Positions 51,794-63,026 of a stretch of 64,000 nucleotides of DNA are shown one piece after another. Numbering within the stretch: position 1 is the first letter of the stretch; each line of letters begins with the position of its first letter. Position numbers and translations under genes: made by a program. The notes beneath the pieces were generated by a model. It was given only the letters and a program-made list of their open reading frames with translations, had not been told where the DNA came from and did not search any database. Source of the DNA: Myxococcus xanthus (lineage in GTDB: Bacteria; Myxococcota; Myxococcia; Myxococcales; Myxococcaceae); the NCBI RefSeq assembly GCF_013116825.1, contig NZ_JABFNS010000008.1, forward strand, positions 1 to 64,000. The letters are read 5' to 3'.

Positions 51794-54700
51794 GTGCCAA
51801 GATTCTTCATTGAACGCCCGGTCTTCGCCTGGGTGATTGCCATCTTCATCGTGCTCGCCGGAGCCATCTCCATTCCCCGGCTCCCCATCGAGCGCTACCC
51901 GTCCATCGCGCCGCCGAGCGTGACGATTACCGCCACCTATCCCGGCGCCACGCCGGCCGCGATGAACGACAGCGTCGTGTCGTTGATTGAGCGCGGCCTG
52001 TCCGGCGTGAAGAACATCCTGTACTTCGAGTCGTCGAGCGACACGTCGGGCGTCGCGCAAATCGTGGTGACGTTCGCGCCCGGAACGGACCCGGACCTGG
52101 CGCAGGTCGACATCCAGAACCGCCTGAAGACCGTCGAATCGCGGCTGCCGCAGATGGTCCGGCAGCTCGGGCTCCAGGTGGAGACGACCACCACCAACTT
52201 CCTGCTCTTCTCCACGCTCGTGTCGAGCGACGGCCGCTACGACGAGGCCGAGCTGGGGGACTTCCTGAGCCGCAACGTGGTCGAGGACCTGCGCCGCGTG
52301 CCCGGCGTGGGGCGCGTCCAGCTCTTCACGCCGGCCCGCGCGCTGCGCGTCTGGTTGGACCCGGAGCGGCTCATCTCGCACGGAATCTCCGTGGATGAGG
52401 TCGCCGCGGCGATTCGCGCGCAGAACGCGGAGGCCTCTCCCGGACGGCTGGGGGACATGCCCGCGGTTCCGGGCCAGCGCGTCACCACTCCCCTGATGCT
52501 CCAGGGGCAGCTCCTGGACGTCGCGGACTTCGAGCGCGTCATCATCCGGGCGAATCCGGATGGTTCGAACGTGCTGCTCAAGGAGCTCGCCAAGGTGGAG
52601 CTGGGGCCCCAGAGCTACGCCTCGTCCACCCGGCAGAATGGGAAGAACGCCGCCACGTTCGGCGTGCAGCTGGCCCCGGGGGCGAACGCGCTGGATACCT
52701 CCGAGCGCATCCGCGAGCGGATGGCGGACCTCTCCCGGGCCTTCCCCGCGGGCGTCGAGTACACGATTCCGTACGACGCGGCGCCGTTCGTGCGCGTCTC
52801 CATCCAGAAGGTCGTCCAGACCTTCTTCGAGGCGATGCTGCTCGTCTTCGCGGTGATGTACCTCTTCCTGCAGAGCGTGCGTTACACGCTGATTCCCGCC
52901 ATCGTCGCGCCCATCGCGCTGCTGGGGACCTTCGCGGTGATGCTGGCGTCGGGGTTCTCCATCAACGTCCTGACGATGTTCGGCATGGTGTTGGCGATTG
53001 GCATCATCGTCGATGACGCCATCGTCGTGGTCGAGAACGTCGAGCGCCTCATGGCGGAGGAGGGGCTCTCTCCCCTCGAGGCCACGAAGAAGGCGATGAA
53101 GGAAATCACGGGCGCCGTCATCGGCATCACCCTGGTGCTCACGTCCGTGTTCATCCCCATGGCGTTCGCCACGGGCTCCGTCGGCACCATCTACCGCCAG
53201 TTCAGCCTGGCGATGGCCGTGTCGATTCTCTTCTCCGCGTTCCTCGCGCTCACGCTCACCCCGGCGCTCTGCGCGACGCTGCTGCGTCCGGTGGAGCCCG
53301 GCCACGCGGGGAAGCGCCGCGGCTTCTTCGGCGGGTTCAACCGGCTCCTGGAGCGGGTGACGGGGCGCTATGCCAACTGGACCCGGGCCATTGTCGGACG
53401 CCTGGGCAGGGCGTTCTTCGCGTACGCCGTGGTGGTCGCCATGGTGGCCCTGGCGTTCTGGCGGCTGCCGGGCGCCTTCTTCCCGGAGGAGGACCAGGGG
53501 TTCCTCAACGTCTCGGTGCAGCTCCCGTCGGACGCCACGGCCGAGCGGACGAACAGCGTGCTCGGGGAGCTGGAGGCTTTCTTGAGCGAGCGCGAGGGCA
53601 TCCAGGACGTGCTGACCATCCAGGGCTTCGGCTTCTTCGGCTCGGGGGCGAACGCCGGCCTCATGTTCGTGATGATGCGCGACTGGGACGAGCGCCAGGG
53701 GGAGACGGCGGCGGGTGAGGTCGCCGCCGCCAACGCGCGCTTCGCCTCTCCGCGGGAGGGCATGGTCATCAACGTGCTGCCGCCCGCGGTGGACGGGCTC
53801 GGCAACAGCGCGGGCTTCGCCATGCGGCTGGAGGACCGCTCCGGACACGGCCCGAAGGCGCTCAACGACGCCATGAACCACGTCCTCCGGCGCGCCTCGG
53901 ACAGCCCGGTCATCGCCTTCCCCTATCAGGAGGGGTTGCCGGACGGCTCGACGGTGCGAATCCAGGTGGACCGCGAGCGCGCGGCGGCGCTCGGTGTGTC
54001 GTTCGCGGAAATCAACTCGGTCATCTCCACCGCGCTGGGGTCGACGTACGTCAACGACTTCCCCAACAAGGGCTACATGCAGCAAATCATCCTGCAGGCG
54101 CGCGCGGAGTCCCGCATGCAGGTGGAGGACGTGCTCAAGCTCCCCGTGCGCAACGCGCGCGGGCAGATGGTGCCCCTGTCCTCGGTGGCCGAGCCCGTCT
54201 GGGAGCGGGGGCCCATGCAACTGGTCCGCTACAACGGCTACCCCGCCGTGCGCATCGCCGGGGCGGCGGCACCGGGCTTCAGCAGCGGTGACGCCATGGC
54301 GGAGATGGAGCGCATCGCGGGCGAACTCCCAGCGGGCTTCGCGGTGGAGTGGACGGGCCTCTCCTACCAGGAGCGGCTCTCCGGCTCGGAGGCGCCCATC
54401 CTCCTGGCGCTGTCGATGCTCGTCGTCTTCCTGGTGCTGGCGGCGCTCTACGAGAGCTGGTCGATTCCGCTGTCGGTCATGCTCGTCGTGCCGCTGGGAC
54501 TCATCGGCGCGCTGGCCGCGGTGATGTCGCGCGGACTGATGAACGACATCTTCTTCAAGGTGGGCCTCATCACCATCATCGGCCTGTCCGCGAAGAACGC
54601 GATTCTCATCGTCGAGTTCGCGAAGCAGCTCGAGGAGCAGGGGCGCTCACCGCTCCAGGCCGCGGTGGAGGCGGCGCGGCTGCGCTTCCGTCCCATCCTG

Positions 54701-54934
54701 ATGACGTCGCTCGCCTTCGCCCTGGGCGTGGTGCCGCTGGTGGTGGCCAGCGGCGCGAGCGCGGAGACGCAGCGGGCCATCGGCACGGGCGTGTTCGGCG
54801 GCATGGTGTCAGGCACCGTCCTGGCCATCTTCCTGGTGCCCGCGTTCTACGTCGCCGTGCGGAGCCTGCTCAAACGGCGCGAGTCAGCGAGCCCCGCTCC
54901 CCTCGTGAAGCACGCGCCCGCGGAGAACAGCTAG
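51794..54934 (+). CDS. RND multidrug efflux permease (HAE1 type)
   Basis: 1046 aa, full length, with 12 membrane helices and two periplasmic loops. It starts at GTG 51794 (MPRFFIERPVFAWVIAIF). The proton-relay Asp pair is in GIIVDDAIVVVENVER. Other hallmarks: TLTPALCATLL, GLSAKNAILIVEFAKQ and LPIERYPSIAPPSVTI. Belongs to the AcrB/MexB drug-efflux branch. It would work with the adjacent fusion protein, but no TolC-like outer-membrane gene follows, so it probably borrows one encoded elsewhere. A perfect 12-bp hairpin closes the operon. Confidence 0.95.
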   Translation: MPRFFIERPVFAWVIAIFIVLAGAISIPRLPIERYPSIAPPSVTITATYPGATPAAMNDSVVSLIERGLSGVKNILYFESSSDTSGVAQIVVTFAPGTDPDLAQVDIQNRLKTVESRLPQMVRQLGLQVETTTTNFLLFSTLVSSDGRYDEAELGDFLSRNVVEDLRRVPGVGRVQLFTPARALRVWLDPERLISHGISVDEVAAAIRAQNAEASPGRLGDMPAVPGQRVTTPLMLQGQLLDVADFERVIIRANPDGSNVLLKELAKVELGPQSYASSTRQNGKNAATFGVQLAPGANALDTSERIRERMADLSRAFPAGVEYTIPYDAAPFVRVSIQKVVQTFFEAMLLVFAVMYLFLQSVRYTLIPAIVAPIALLGTFAVMLASGFSINVLTMFGMVLAIGIIVDDAIVVVENVERLMAEEGLSPLEATKKAMKEITGAVIGITLVLTSVFIPMAFATGSVGTIYRQFSLAMAVSILFSAFLALTLTPALCATLLRPVEPGHAGKRRGFFGGFNRLLERVTGRYANWTRAIVGRLGRAFFAYAVVVAMVALAFWRLPGAFFPEEDQGFLNVSVQLPSDATAERTNSVLGELEAFLSEREGIQDVLTIQGFGFFGSGANAGLMFVMMRDWDERQGETAAGEVAAANARFASPREGMVINVLPPAVDGLGNSAGFAMRLEDRSGHGPKALNDAMNHVLRRASDSPVIAFPYQEGLPDGSTVRIQVDRERAAALGVSFAEINSVISTALGSTYVNDFPNKGYMQQIILQARAESRMQVEDVLKLPVRNARGQMVPLSSVAEPVWERGPMQLVRYNGYPAVRIAGAAAPGFSSGDAMAEMERIAGELPAGFAVEWTGLSYQERLSGSEAPILLALSMLVVFLVLAALYESWSIPLSVMLVVPLGLIGALAAVMSRGLMNDIFFKVGLITIIGLSAKNAILIVEFAKQLEEQGRSPLQAAVEAARLRFRPILMTSLAFALGVVPLVVASGASAETQRAIGTGVFGGMVSGTVLAIFLVPAFYVAVRSLLKRRESASPAPLVKHAPAENS

Positions 54935-54942
54935 CGCGGCCG

Positions 54943-54975
54943 GGCGCTGGCGGGTGGAGGCTTCCCGCCAGCGCC
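54943..54975. terminator. 12-bp perfect hairpin after the RND operon
   Basis: Arms 54943-54954 and 54964-54975, 9-base loop. It lies 8 bases after the RND stop and 10 bases before the end of the convergent DUF59 gene, so it probably terminates both. Confidence 0.55.
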
Positions 54976-54985
54976 GCAGCACCCC

Positions 54986-55354
54986 TCAGGAGCGGCGCTG
55001 CGCCGAGTCCTGGGGCAGCAGGCGGCCACCCAGCATGGTGATGCGCTTGGCCGCGAGCCGCTGGCGGGCCTCCGGCTCGATGTCCTGCGGCGTCCACTTC
55101 AGGTCGTGGTCGAACTCCACGTTCACCGCGGTGACGCCGTCCACCGTCAGCAGCCGCTGCTCGATTTCCCGCATGAAGTAGGCGGCCATCATGCACATGG
55201 GCGAGGTGATGTGCAGGCGCACCGTCACCTGTCCCTCCGTGCGCTTCACCGACTCAATCAGCCCCATCTCCCCGATGCCCAGCGGCACGCCCGTGGCGCA
55301 GCTGCACGGGTCGGGGATGTCCTGGATGCGCTCGCGCAGGGCCTGCTCACTCAT
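54986..55354 (-). CDS. DUF59/MIP18-type iron-sulfur assembly protein
   Basis: 122 aa. A DUF59 (PaaD/SufT/MIP18) domain: IQDIPDPCSCATGVPLGIGEMGLIE at the start (Pro-Asp-Pro, with two Cys in CSC), VRLHITSPMCMMAAYF (the conserved Cys of the T-x-P-x-C loop) and VTAVNVEFDHDLKWTP. Family members deliver or assemble Fe-S clusters on client proteins. It overlaps the upstream amidohydrolase gene by 8 bases (55347-55354), so they are translated together. The client could be that hydrolase or another enzyme. Confidence 0.82.
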   Translation of the reverse strand: MSEQALRERIQDIPDPCSCATGVPLGIGEMGLIESVKRTEGQVTVRLHITSPMCMMAAYFMREIEQRLLTVDGVTAVNVEFDHDLKWTPQDIEPEARQRLAAKRITMLGGRLLPQDSAQRRS

Positions 55355-56423
55355 ACAGGCTCTCCCGGTAGCCGTACGGCTGGATGTCGCCGCGCGCCTT
55401 CAGCCTGGCGAACTCGTCGTTGGCGATGTGCTTCTTCACCGACTCCACGTCCACGCCCGCGTAGCGCGCGTAGTTGCCGCCCAGAATCATCCGCTTCACG
55501 TCCGGCGTCACCTGCATGCCCGCCACCTGCACCAGGTCGTCCGGCAGCTGGAACTCATGCCAGAACTTGTGCAGCGCCGGGTGCGGGTGGCTGAACACCG
55601 TCCCGGAGCCCCACATGATTTTCTCCGGGCCCGCCCACTTCAGCAGCGCCGCCAGGGACTCGGCGAACCAGCGTTCGCGCTTCACGATGAGCGCGCCCGT
55701 CACCTCCAGGTTCACATACACGTTGGGGAACAGCGACAGCTGCATGCCCGTCTCGTCCAGGAAGGCCATGCCGCCGTGGACGATTTCGAAGTTCAGGCCG
55801 GGGAAGGCATCCGCCGCCCCGCCGATGTCATCCACCTTGTAGGGCTCCAGCGGCACCGCGCCCATGGGCAGGCCCTTGTGCACGGCGATGTTCTTGATGC
55901 CCAGCTTCTGCGCCCGCTCGAAGAGCGGGAAGGCGATGGTCGGGTCATCCATGCGCCAGCCCGTGTGGCGGAACTTGTCGCCCAGCCACGCCGCCGGGTA
56001 GAGCTTCAGGCCGCTGGGCTTGAGCGTTTCGTACTGCTGCTCCAAATCATCCAGCGCCGCCGTGCCGCGCAGCGGGTCCACGCCCGCGTACACCAGGAAG
56101 CGGTGGGGATAGTTGCGGTGAATCTCCAGCGTCTTCTCATAGGAGCACAGGCCGTCGTGGTACAGCGTCTGGAGCGGCAGCACGTGGTGCACCGCCAGGT
56201 CGACGCCGCTCTCCACGAAGAGCAGGTGCGCCAGCTCCTTCACGGACCAGTTCTTCAGGAAGCCTTCCGACGTGGGGACGCGGTGCGTGTCCCCGGACAG
56301 GCTGCTGTGCAGCCCCCAGATGAGCCCCGCGAGCGACTCGGCGTACTTGCCGGCGCGGTAGTTCGTGGGATGGAGGTTGTAGGCGTGTGTCACCGCATCG
56401 ATGACGAAGTTGCCGTCAATCAC
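55347..56423 (-). CDS. amidohydrolase-2-family TIM-barrel metal hydrolase
   Basis: 358 aa, cytoplasmic, PF04909-type barrel. The first metal site is represented by FVIDAVTHAYN, further sites by VDLAVHHVLP, NIAVHKGLPMG, EIVHGGMAFLDE (His) and IMWGSGTVFSHPHP, where Asp of the usual D at the end of strand 8 appears replaced by Ser/Gly, so activity needs testing. Members are decarboxylases or lactone/amide hydrolases (ACMSD-like). Coupled to the DUF59 gene. Confidence 0.75.
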   Translation of the reverse strand: MIDGNFVIDAVTHAYNLHPTNYRAGKYAESLAGLIWGLHSSLSGDTHRVPTSEGFLKNWSVKELAHLLFVESGVDLAVHHVLPLQTLYHDGLCSYEKTLEIHRNYPHRFLVYAGVDPLRGTAALDDLEQQYETLKPSGLKLYPAAWLGDKFRHTGWRMDDPTIAFPLFERAQKLGIKNIAVHKGLPMGAVPLEPYKVDDIGGAADAFPGLNFEIVHGGMAFLDETGMQLSLFPNVYVNLEVTGALIVKRERWFAESLAALLKWAGPEKIMWGSGTVFSHPHPALHKFWHEFQLPDDLVQVAGMQVTPDVKRMILGGNYARYAGVDVESVKKHIANDEFARLKARGDIQPYGYRESLYE

Positions 56424-56465
56424 CCGAGGACTCCTTTCACAGTTGGGCCGGGAGGACGCCCGGCG

Positions 56466-58745
<2,280 letters not shown>

Positions 58746-58839
58746 GCTTCCCTTGGGTTGCCAGGGCGCAGCCTATGCCGGCTCGGGGGGAAGGCCGGGT
58801 CATGGCATGCGAGGTGTTCGTAGACGCCTTTGCGCTTTC

Positions 58840-58879
58840 CAGGACATAGACACTATTTGTGGAAAAATTGCATGTCCTG
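58840..58879. promoter_or_regulatory. inverted repeat in an A+T-rich gap before the hybrid kinase
   Basis: CAGGACAT (58840-58847) and ATGTCCTG (58872-58879) face each other over 24 bases rich in A and T, within the 165-base gap between the methyltransferase stop and the hybrid kinase start. The A+T-richness is unusual here and marks a likely promoter for the kinase; the repeats may bind a dimeric regulator. Confidence 0.35.
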
Positions 58880-58910
58880 ATTTTATGGATGAGGCGGCTC
58901 GTACGCGGAG

Positions 58911-59657
58911 TCAGGGCGCTGACTGGCTGCGCAACAGATAGAACACGTAGCCGTAGGTGTGTTCGTACTGGCGATAGAGGCGGGTCTCCTGCTCGGCGGC
59001 CGAGAGCGCGTCTTCCAATGACGCGTCACCGCGGGCGCGCAGGTGTGCGACGCGCTGGAGCAGGGGCGTGTAGTAGGTGTCCCACCACGCGGAGGCGGGA
59101 AGGGTGAAGGTGTCGAGCACCTCGTAGCCCGCGGCCTCTGCGGCGGCGCGGTTCTCCAAGACAGTACCCATGGTGGGGTAGGCCTCACCCCAGAAGCGCG
59201 CGATTTCGTCGGGGCGCTCATCGGTCAGCCAGGAGCATTCGGTGACGGCGGCCACGCCTCCGGGCGCGAGCAGCGGGCGCCAGCGCCGCAGCCCCGGGCC
59301 GAAGCCCAGGTGGTAGATGGCGCCCTCGGACCAGAGGAGGTCAAAGGAAGCCTCGGGCAGCGACAGGGCGCCCATGTCCTGCCGCTGTGTTTCGACGAGC
59401 GCGTCCAGGCCCCGCTCGCGCGCCCGCGCCTGGAGTTGGTCGAGGAAGGGCCCGTGCAGGTCCACCGCGATGACCCGGGTGCGCAGCGCCTCGGCGAGCA
59501 CCAGCGTCTGTGCGCCCGCGCCACAGCCGAGGTCCACCACGCGCGGGTGCGGTGGCAGCGGAGGCAGCCGTCGCAAAGCCTCCCGGGTGCAGTCGTCGCT
59601 GCCAGGGCCGTGACGGGGCAGGTTGTCATAGACGGTGAAGAAGGCGTCTTCGCTCAT
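58911..59657 (-). CDS. class I SAM-dependent methyltransferase
   Basis: 248 aa. Rossmann SAM-binding motif VVDLGCGAGAQTLVLAEAL at about 41-60, acidic VIAVDLHGPFLDQL, QRQDMGALSLP and SFDLLWSEGAIYHLG. Short and soluble, in the UbiE/small-molecule methyltransferase style; substrate unknown. ATG 59657 is chosen over an open extension to 59732. It follows the HipA-like gene by 13 bases, so it might belong to the same transcript. Confidence 0.85.
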   Translation of the reverse strand: MSEDAFFTVYDNLPRHGPGSDDCTREALRRLPPLPPHPRVVDLGCGAGAQTLVLAEALRTRVIAVDLHGPFLDQLQARARERGLDALVETQRQDMGALSLPEASFDLLWSEGAIYHLGFGPGLRRWRPLLAPGGVAAVTECSWLTDERPDEIARFWGEAYPTMGTVLENRAAAEAAGYEVLDTFTLPASAWWDTYYTPLLQRVAHLRARGDASLEDALSAAEQETRLYRQYEHTYGYVFYLLRSQSAP

Positions 59658-59670
59658 GGCGGGCTCCGGT

Positions 59671-60900
59671 TCATTGCCCCTGGAGCAGGGGCACGCGCTT
59701 CCAGTGGGCTTCGATGCGGCGGCGGCTCTCATCCGGCAGGGGCAGCTGCGCGTGAAGCGAGGACCAGGTGTCGAGCGACGCTTCCACCGCGGACGTCACC
59801 ACCGGCAGCACGTCGCCTGGGGGCAGCGCCAGCTTGCGCGCCAGCCGTTCGAAGCTGCCCAGGGAGATGTCCTCGAAGCGCTTCGACTTCGCGAAGTTGA
59901 GCGCGAGCGTGTCCGCCGGCATGTACTGCAGCGTGGACACCAGGTCGTACGCGGGCGACAGCGTGGCGCGGGTGCCGTCCGGGTAGAGCAGGGACCAGTT
60001 CTTGTGGTGCGCGTCCCCGTTGCCAATGACGGTGATGAACACCAGCCGCCGCAGGAACTCGTGCAGCGCGTCCAGGCCGGCGACCTTGTAGATGACGTTG
60101 GCGACCGTCTCGTAGTTGTACTTCTTGTACTTCTCATCCGCGTACAGCCCCAGCACCTGCGTCAGGTCCTCCATGTGGACCCGGCGGCCGGGCTCGGGGC
60201 GGTCGAAGCGGCGCACGGCGTAGGCCACGTCCTCGCGCAGGGTGATGCCTTCGGGCAGGCCCTGGATGTCGGCCACGTCCAGCAGCGCCACCTCGGGGAC
60301 GGTGATGCCGGCGGCGCGGGCCCACGTCATCATGGAGAACTCGTTCTCCGGGACGCGGTCGTAGCGGTTGTCCGGCAGCTTCACAATCCAGTTGCCGCCG
60401 CGTCCGCCCGCCGGGAGCGTCATCGCCTTGTCCCGGCGCAGCATGGAGAACTTGAGCTGCACGCCCGCGAGCGAGAAGCGCAGCGGCTCCTGCTCCTGCG
60501 GCGCGTGGGACGGCTGGGGCTCCTCCAGGGGCTCCATTCCGCTGAGCGACAGCACGCTGGCGGGCCGCACGACGATGGCGCCGGGCAGGTCCTCACCCAG
60601 CCGCGCGATGAGGAAGAACTCGCGCTGGCGGGCCACCTGTTCGCGTTCGGCGATGAGCTCGCGCAGCGAGCCTTCCGGGAGCAGGTTGGAGAAGTACGAA
60701 GGCAGGCGCAGGCGGCTGACGTGCCGGCGTGAGAGGTCGTCCTCGAAAATCTGTCCCAGCACCGGGCGTGGGTAGCGCTGGCGGTACTCCTCCGCGATGA
60801 CGAACTCGATGCGTTCGTCCTCCAGCAGCGTCAGCGTGCCGACGTGGACGTCACCCAGGTGGACGTCGAGGATTCCGGCCGTGGTGCGGGTGGGCTCCAA
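59671..60900 (-). CDS. HipA-family Ser/Thr kinase
   Basis: 409 aa, complete HipA fold. The N-terminal subdomain (about 10-105) has SYFSNLLPEGSLRE. Kinase parts are all intact: SLAGVQLKF (143-151), the ATP Lys174 in WIVKLP, the catalytic loop GNGDAHHKNW (293-302), and the Mg motif PAYDLVST. HipA kinases phosphorylate target proteins (classically GltX) and stop growth, normally restrained by a HipB DNA-binding partner. No HipB-like gene lies on either side. It starts at TTG 60900, one base after the DUF262 stop, with AGGAGG 7 bases upstream inside the DUF262 gene, so translation is coupled. DUF262 may replace the antitoxin or be a partner effector. Confidence 0.85.
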   Translation of the reverse strand: MEPTRTTAGILDVHLGDVHVGTLTLLEDERIEFVIAEEYRQRYPRPVLGQIFEDDLSRRHVSRLRLPSYFSNLLPEGSLRELIAEREQVARQREFFLIARLGEDLPGAIVVRPASVLSLSGMEPLEEPQPSHAPQEQEPLRFSLAGVQLKFSMLRRDKAMTLPAGGRGGNWIVKLPDNRYDRVPENEFSMMTWARAAGITVPEVALLDVADIQGLPEGITLREDVAYAVRRFDRPEPGRRVHMEDLTQVLGLYADEKYKKYNYETVANVIYKVAGLDALHEFLRRLVFITVIGNGDAHHKNWSLLYPDGTRATLSPAYDLVSTLQYMPADTLALNFAKSKRFEDISLGSFERLARKLALPPGDVLPVVTSAVEASLDTWSSLHAQLPLPDESRRRIEAHWKRVPLLQGQ

Positions 60901-60901
60901 G

Positions 60902-62575
60902 TCAGTCCTCCTCCTCGACGACCAGCGATTGGAGGGACGGACGGTCCGACTCCTCGTAGCGGGTGCGGGCCCGCAGGAACTCGATGATGTGTCTATCGAT
61001 GAGCTCCATGCGCTGCATGAGGAATTCGAGCGTGCCGCCCTCGCGCAGCGTGTCGCGCATGGCGGGGGTGATGGCCTGGCTCTGGAGGACCTCGGGCGGC
61101 GGCGCGGGCTCGCCCCGCAGCACGTCCAGCAGGGGCTGACCGGGCAGGGGCGGGTGCAGCAGGTAGTTGGCGGGGGTGTAGAGGAAGGAGCGGTACAGCG
61201 CGGGGTCCAGCTTCAGCTCGGCGTCGGGCTCCTGCACGGTGAGGGACTTGAGCACGGGGCTGAGGCTGGCGGGGTCGGTGTCGCTGAAGAGCTGGGATGG
61301 CTCCAGCAGGGCGCCGGTGCGCAGGTGCCGCGGCTGGAGCGCGTACAGGGCATTGAGGGCCATGCCCCGCGAGCGCAGCGCGAGGCCGAACGTCGCGGGC
61401 TGCGCGTGCTGGGCCAGCCATTCGTCGGAGAGGGGCCGCACCTGCGCCAGCAGGGACTGGACGGACTGCTCCTCGTCGGGGCCGATGGCGGCCAGCAGCT
61501 CCTGCGGCGACAGGGCCCGGCTGTCGAGGAAGCTGTCCACCAGGCTGCCGCGCCAGAACCCGCGCGCGAGCAAATCCCGGGTGCGCGGCGAGGGCTCCGG
61601 GTGCAGGTGGAAGAAGCGCGCGAGCAGCACGAAGTAGAGCGGGTTCGTCAGCAGGCGCCCGTGGGGGATTCCCGCGTCGCGCTTGAGGAAGACGATGACG
61701 CTGCGCAGGGCCGCTTCCGTCTGGAGCAGCGTCTGCGTGAGGTCGTCCTCCTCGCGGAGCTGCCTCTGGAAGTCCTGGGTGAAGTCCAGGCCGCGCACCG
61801 CGAGCACGGCCTTGAGCAGCAGGGGTTCATCGATGCGGCCGAAGCCCAGCTCCAGCAGGCTGGTGGCCAGCGCCTTCAGGTTGGGCAGCCGCGAGCCCGC
61901 GGTGCCGCCGTAGAGCGCGTTGAAGACCTCGTCGTCGGTGAGCGGCTTTCCGGAGGTGTTCAGCCGCTTGAAGATGATGCGCAGCGTCTTCTCCTCCGCG
62001 GCTTCGACGACGTACGCGGGCATCTGGTACTCGCGCGCCGCCTTGCCCAGACGGATGGCCGCGCGCACGTGCTCCGGGTTCTTCTCGCGCCCCGGGTAGC
62101 GGTCCAGCCAGCCCAGCAGCTGCTCGCTGTCGAGCACCCGGTTGAGTGGCAGCCAGTGCGGGGGCGTCGGCTCGCCGTGCGCGGGCTGGACGATTTCCTG
62201 CGTGTCCAGGTCGAAGAAGAGCGTGAAGCCGTCCCGCGCGGCGGGCTCCTGCTCCGGGTGGAGGAGCACCGCGGCCAGCGCGGTGATGCGCTGCTGCCCA
62301 TCCACCACCCACAGCGCCTGGCTGTGGGAGGGCGCGTCGATGCGCACCGGGCCGAAGCTCACGCTGGCGGCGGGTGCCTCGCGCTTCCAGAAGAGCAGCG
62401 TGCCGATGGGATAGCCGCGGTACACGCTGTCGAGCAAATCCCTCACATCGCCGGCCTCCCAGCGCAGGGGCCGCTGGAAGTGGGGCAGTCGCACCTCACC
62501 GCGCCGGACGCGGTCCAGCAGGTCCTCGATGCTGAATGCCGTCGCCTGGGGCCGCCGCGTCAGGGTGGATTGCAT
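60902..62575 (-). CDS. DUF262 (GmrS-N-like) protein
   Basis: 557 aa. The N-terminal DUF262 domain has PHFQRPLRWEAGDVRDLLDS and the nucleotide-binding/hydrolysis motif VDGQQRI (DGQQR at 92-96), then YQMPAYVV and IIFKRLNTSGKPLTDDEVFNAL. The rest (about 230-557) is helical. DUF262 occurs in GmrSD and other anti-phage systems, usually with a DUF1524 HNH nuclease; none is fused or adjacent here. Operon with the HipA-like kinase. AGAGGT precedes ATG 62575. It is the first gene of its strand, with 450 bases between it and the divergent peptidase. Confidence 0.85.
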   Translation of the reverse strand: MQSTLTRRPQATAFSIEDLLDRVRRGEVRLPHFQRPLRWEAGDVRDLLDSVYRGYPIGTLLFWKREAPAASVSFGPVRIDAPSHSQALWVVDGQQRITALAAVLLHPEQEPAARDGFTLFFDLDTQEIVQPAHGEPTPPHWLPLNRVLDSEQLLGWLDRYPGREKNPEHVRAAIRLGKAAREYQMPAYVVEAAEEKTLRIIFKRLNTSGKPLTDDEVFNALYGGTAGSRLPNLKALATSLLELGFGRIDEPLLLKAVLAVRGLDFTQDFQRQLREEDDLTQTLLQTEAALRSVIVFLKRDAGIPHGRLLTNPLYFVLLARFFHLHPEPSPRTRDLLARGFWRGSLVDSFLDSRALSPQELLAAIGPDEEQSVQSLLAQVRPLSDEWLAQHAQPATFGLALRSRGMALNALYALQPRHLRTGALLEPSQLFSDTDPASLSPVLKSLTVQEPDAELKLDPALYRSFLYTPANYLLHPPLPGQPLLDVLRGEPAPPPEVLQSQAITPAMRDTLREGGTLEFLMQRMELIDRHIIEFLRARTRYEESDRPSLQSLVVEEED

Positions 62576-63026
62576 GCGCTTACCTCTGTCCGGCCTGTAA
62601 CACGCCCCGCACGGGATGCCCGCCTTCCGGTGGCGGCCCTGGGGAATTGCCTGATTTGGACAGTGACAGTGGAATCGTCTGTGTTCACCGGGTGTGAATG
62701 TTCGATTATGGGCTTGGAGGGGGCGCGTGCTTGACGGGCGCTCGCTCGCCCTTCAACATGCCGTCCACGTTTCCTCTTCGGAGTGAGACGCGGCGGCGGT
62801 GATTGCCTCCCCCAAAAGCGACACCGTCGTGGAAGTCCCAGTTGAGCCCCGCGCGCCGCGTTCCCCCTCTCGGCGCGCGGTGGCCCCTGGGACTATCGCT
62901 CCGCCCCTCGGTTCCATGCCTGCAGGACGCACGGGCGTTGTCGGCTTCCGGGTGGTGGTGACGCTCACTGTCGCTTGCGAGGCCCAGGGGCCCGACGGAG
63001 AGTGAGCACCTCCCCCAGGAGGCCCC
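62576..63026. other. 451-base intergenic region between divergent genes
   Basis: Holds the promoters of the DUF262-HipA operon and the M28 peptidase gene. A 68-codon frame at 62799-63005 (+) has no ribosome binding site or conserved look and is not called. No clear palindrome or hairpin was found, although 62670-62730 is less G+C-rich than its surroundings. Confidence 0.4.

Noticed and set aside
51659-54220. 853-codon open frame opposite the RND pump
   Set aside because: Antisense shadow of the pump, which is full length with all family motifs.
62799-63005. 68-codon frame before the M28 peptidase
   Set aside because: No ribosome binding site, no signal or domain, Pro/Arg/Gly-rich as expected by chance.
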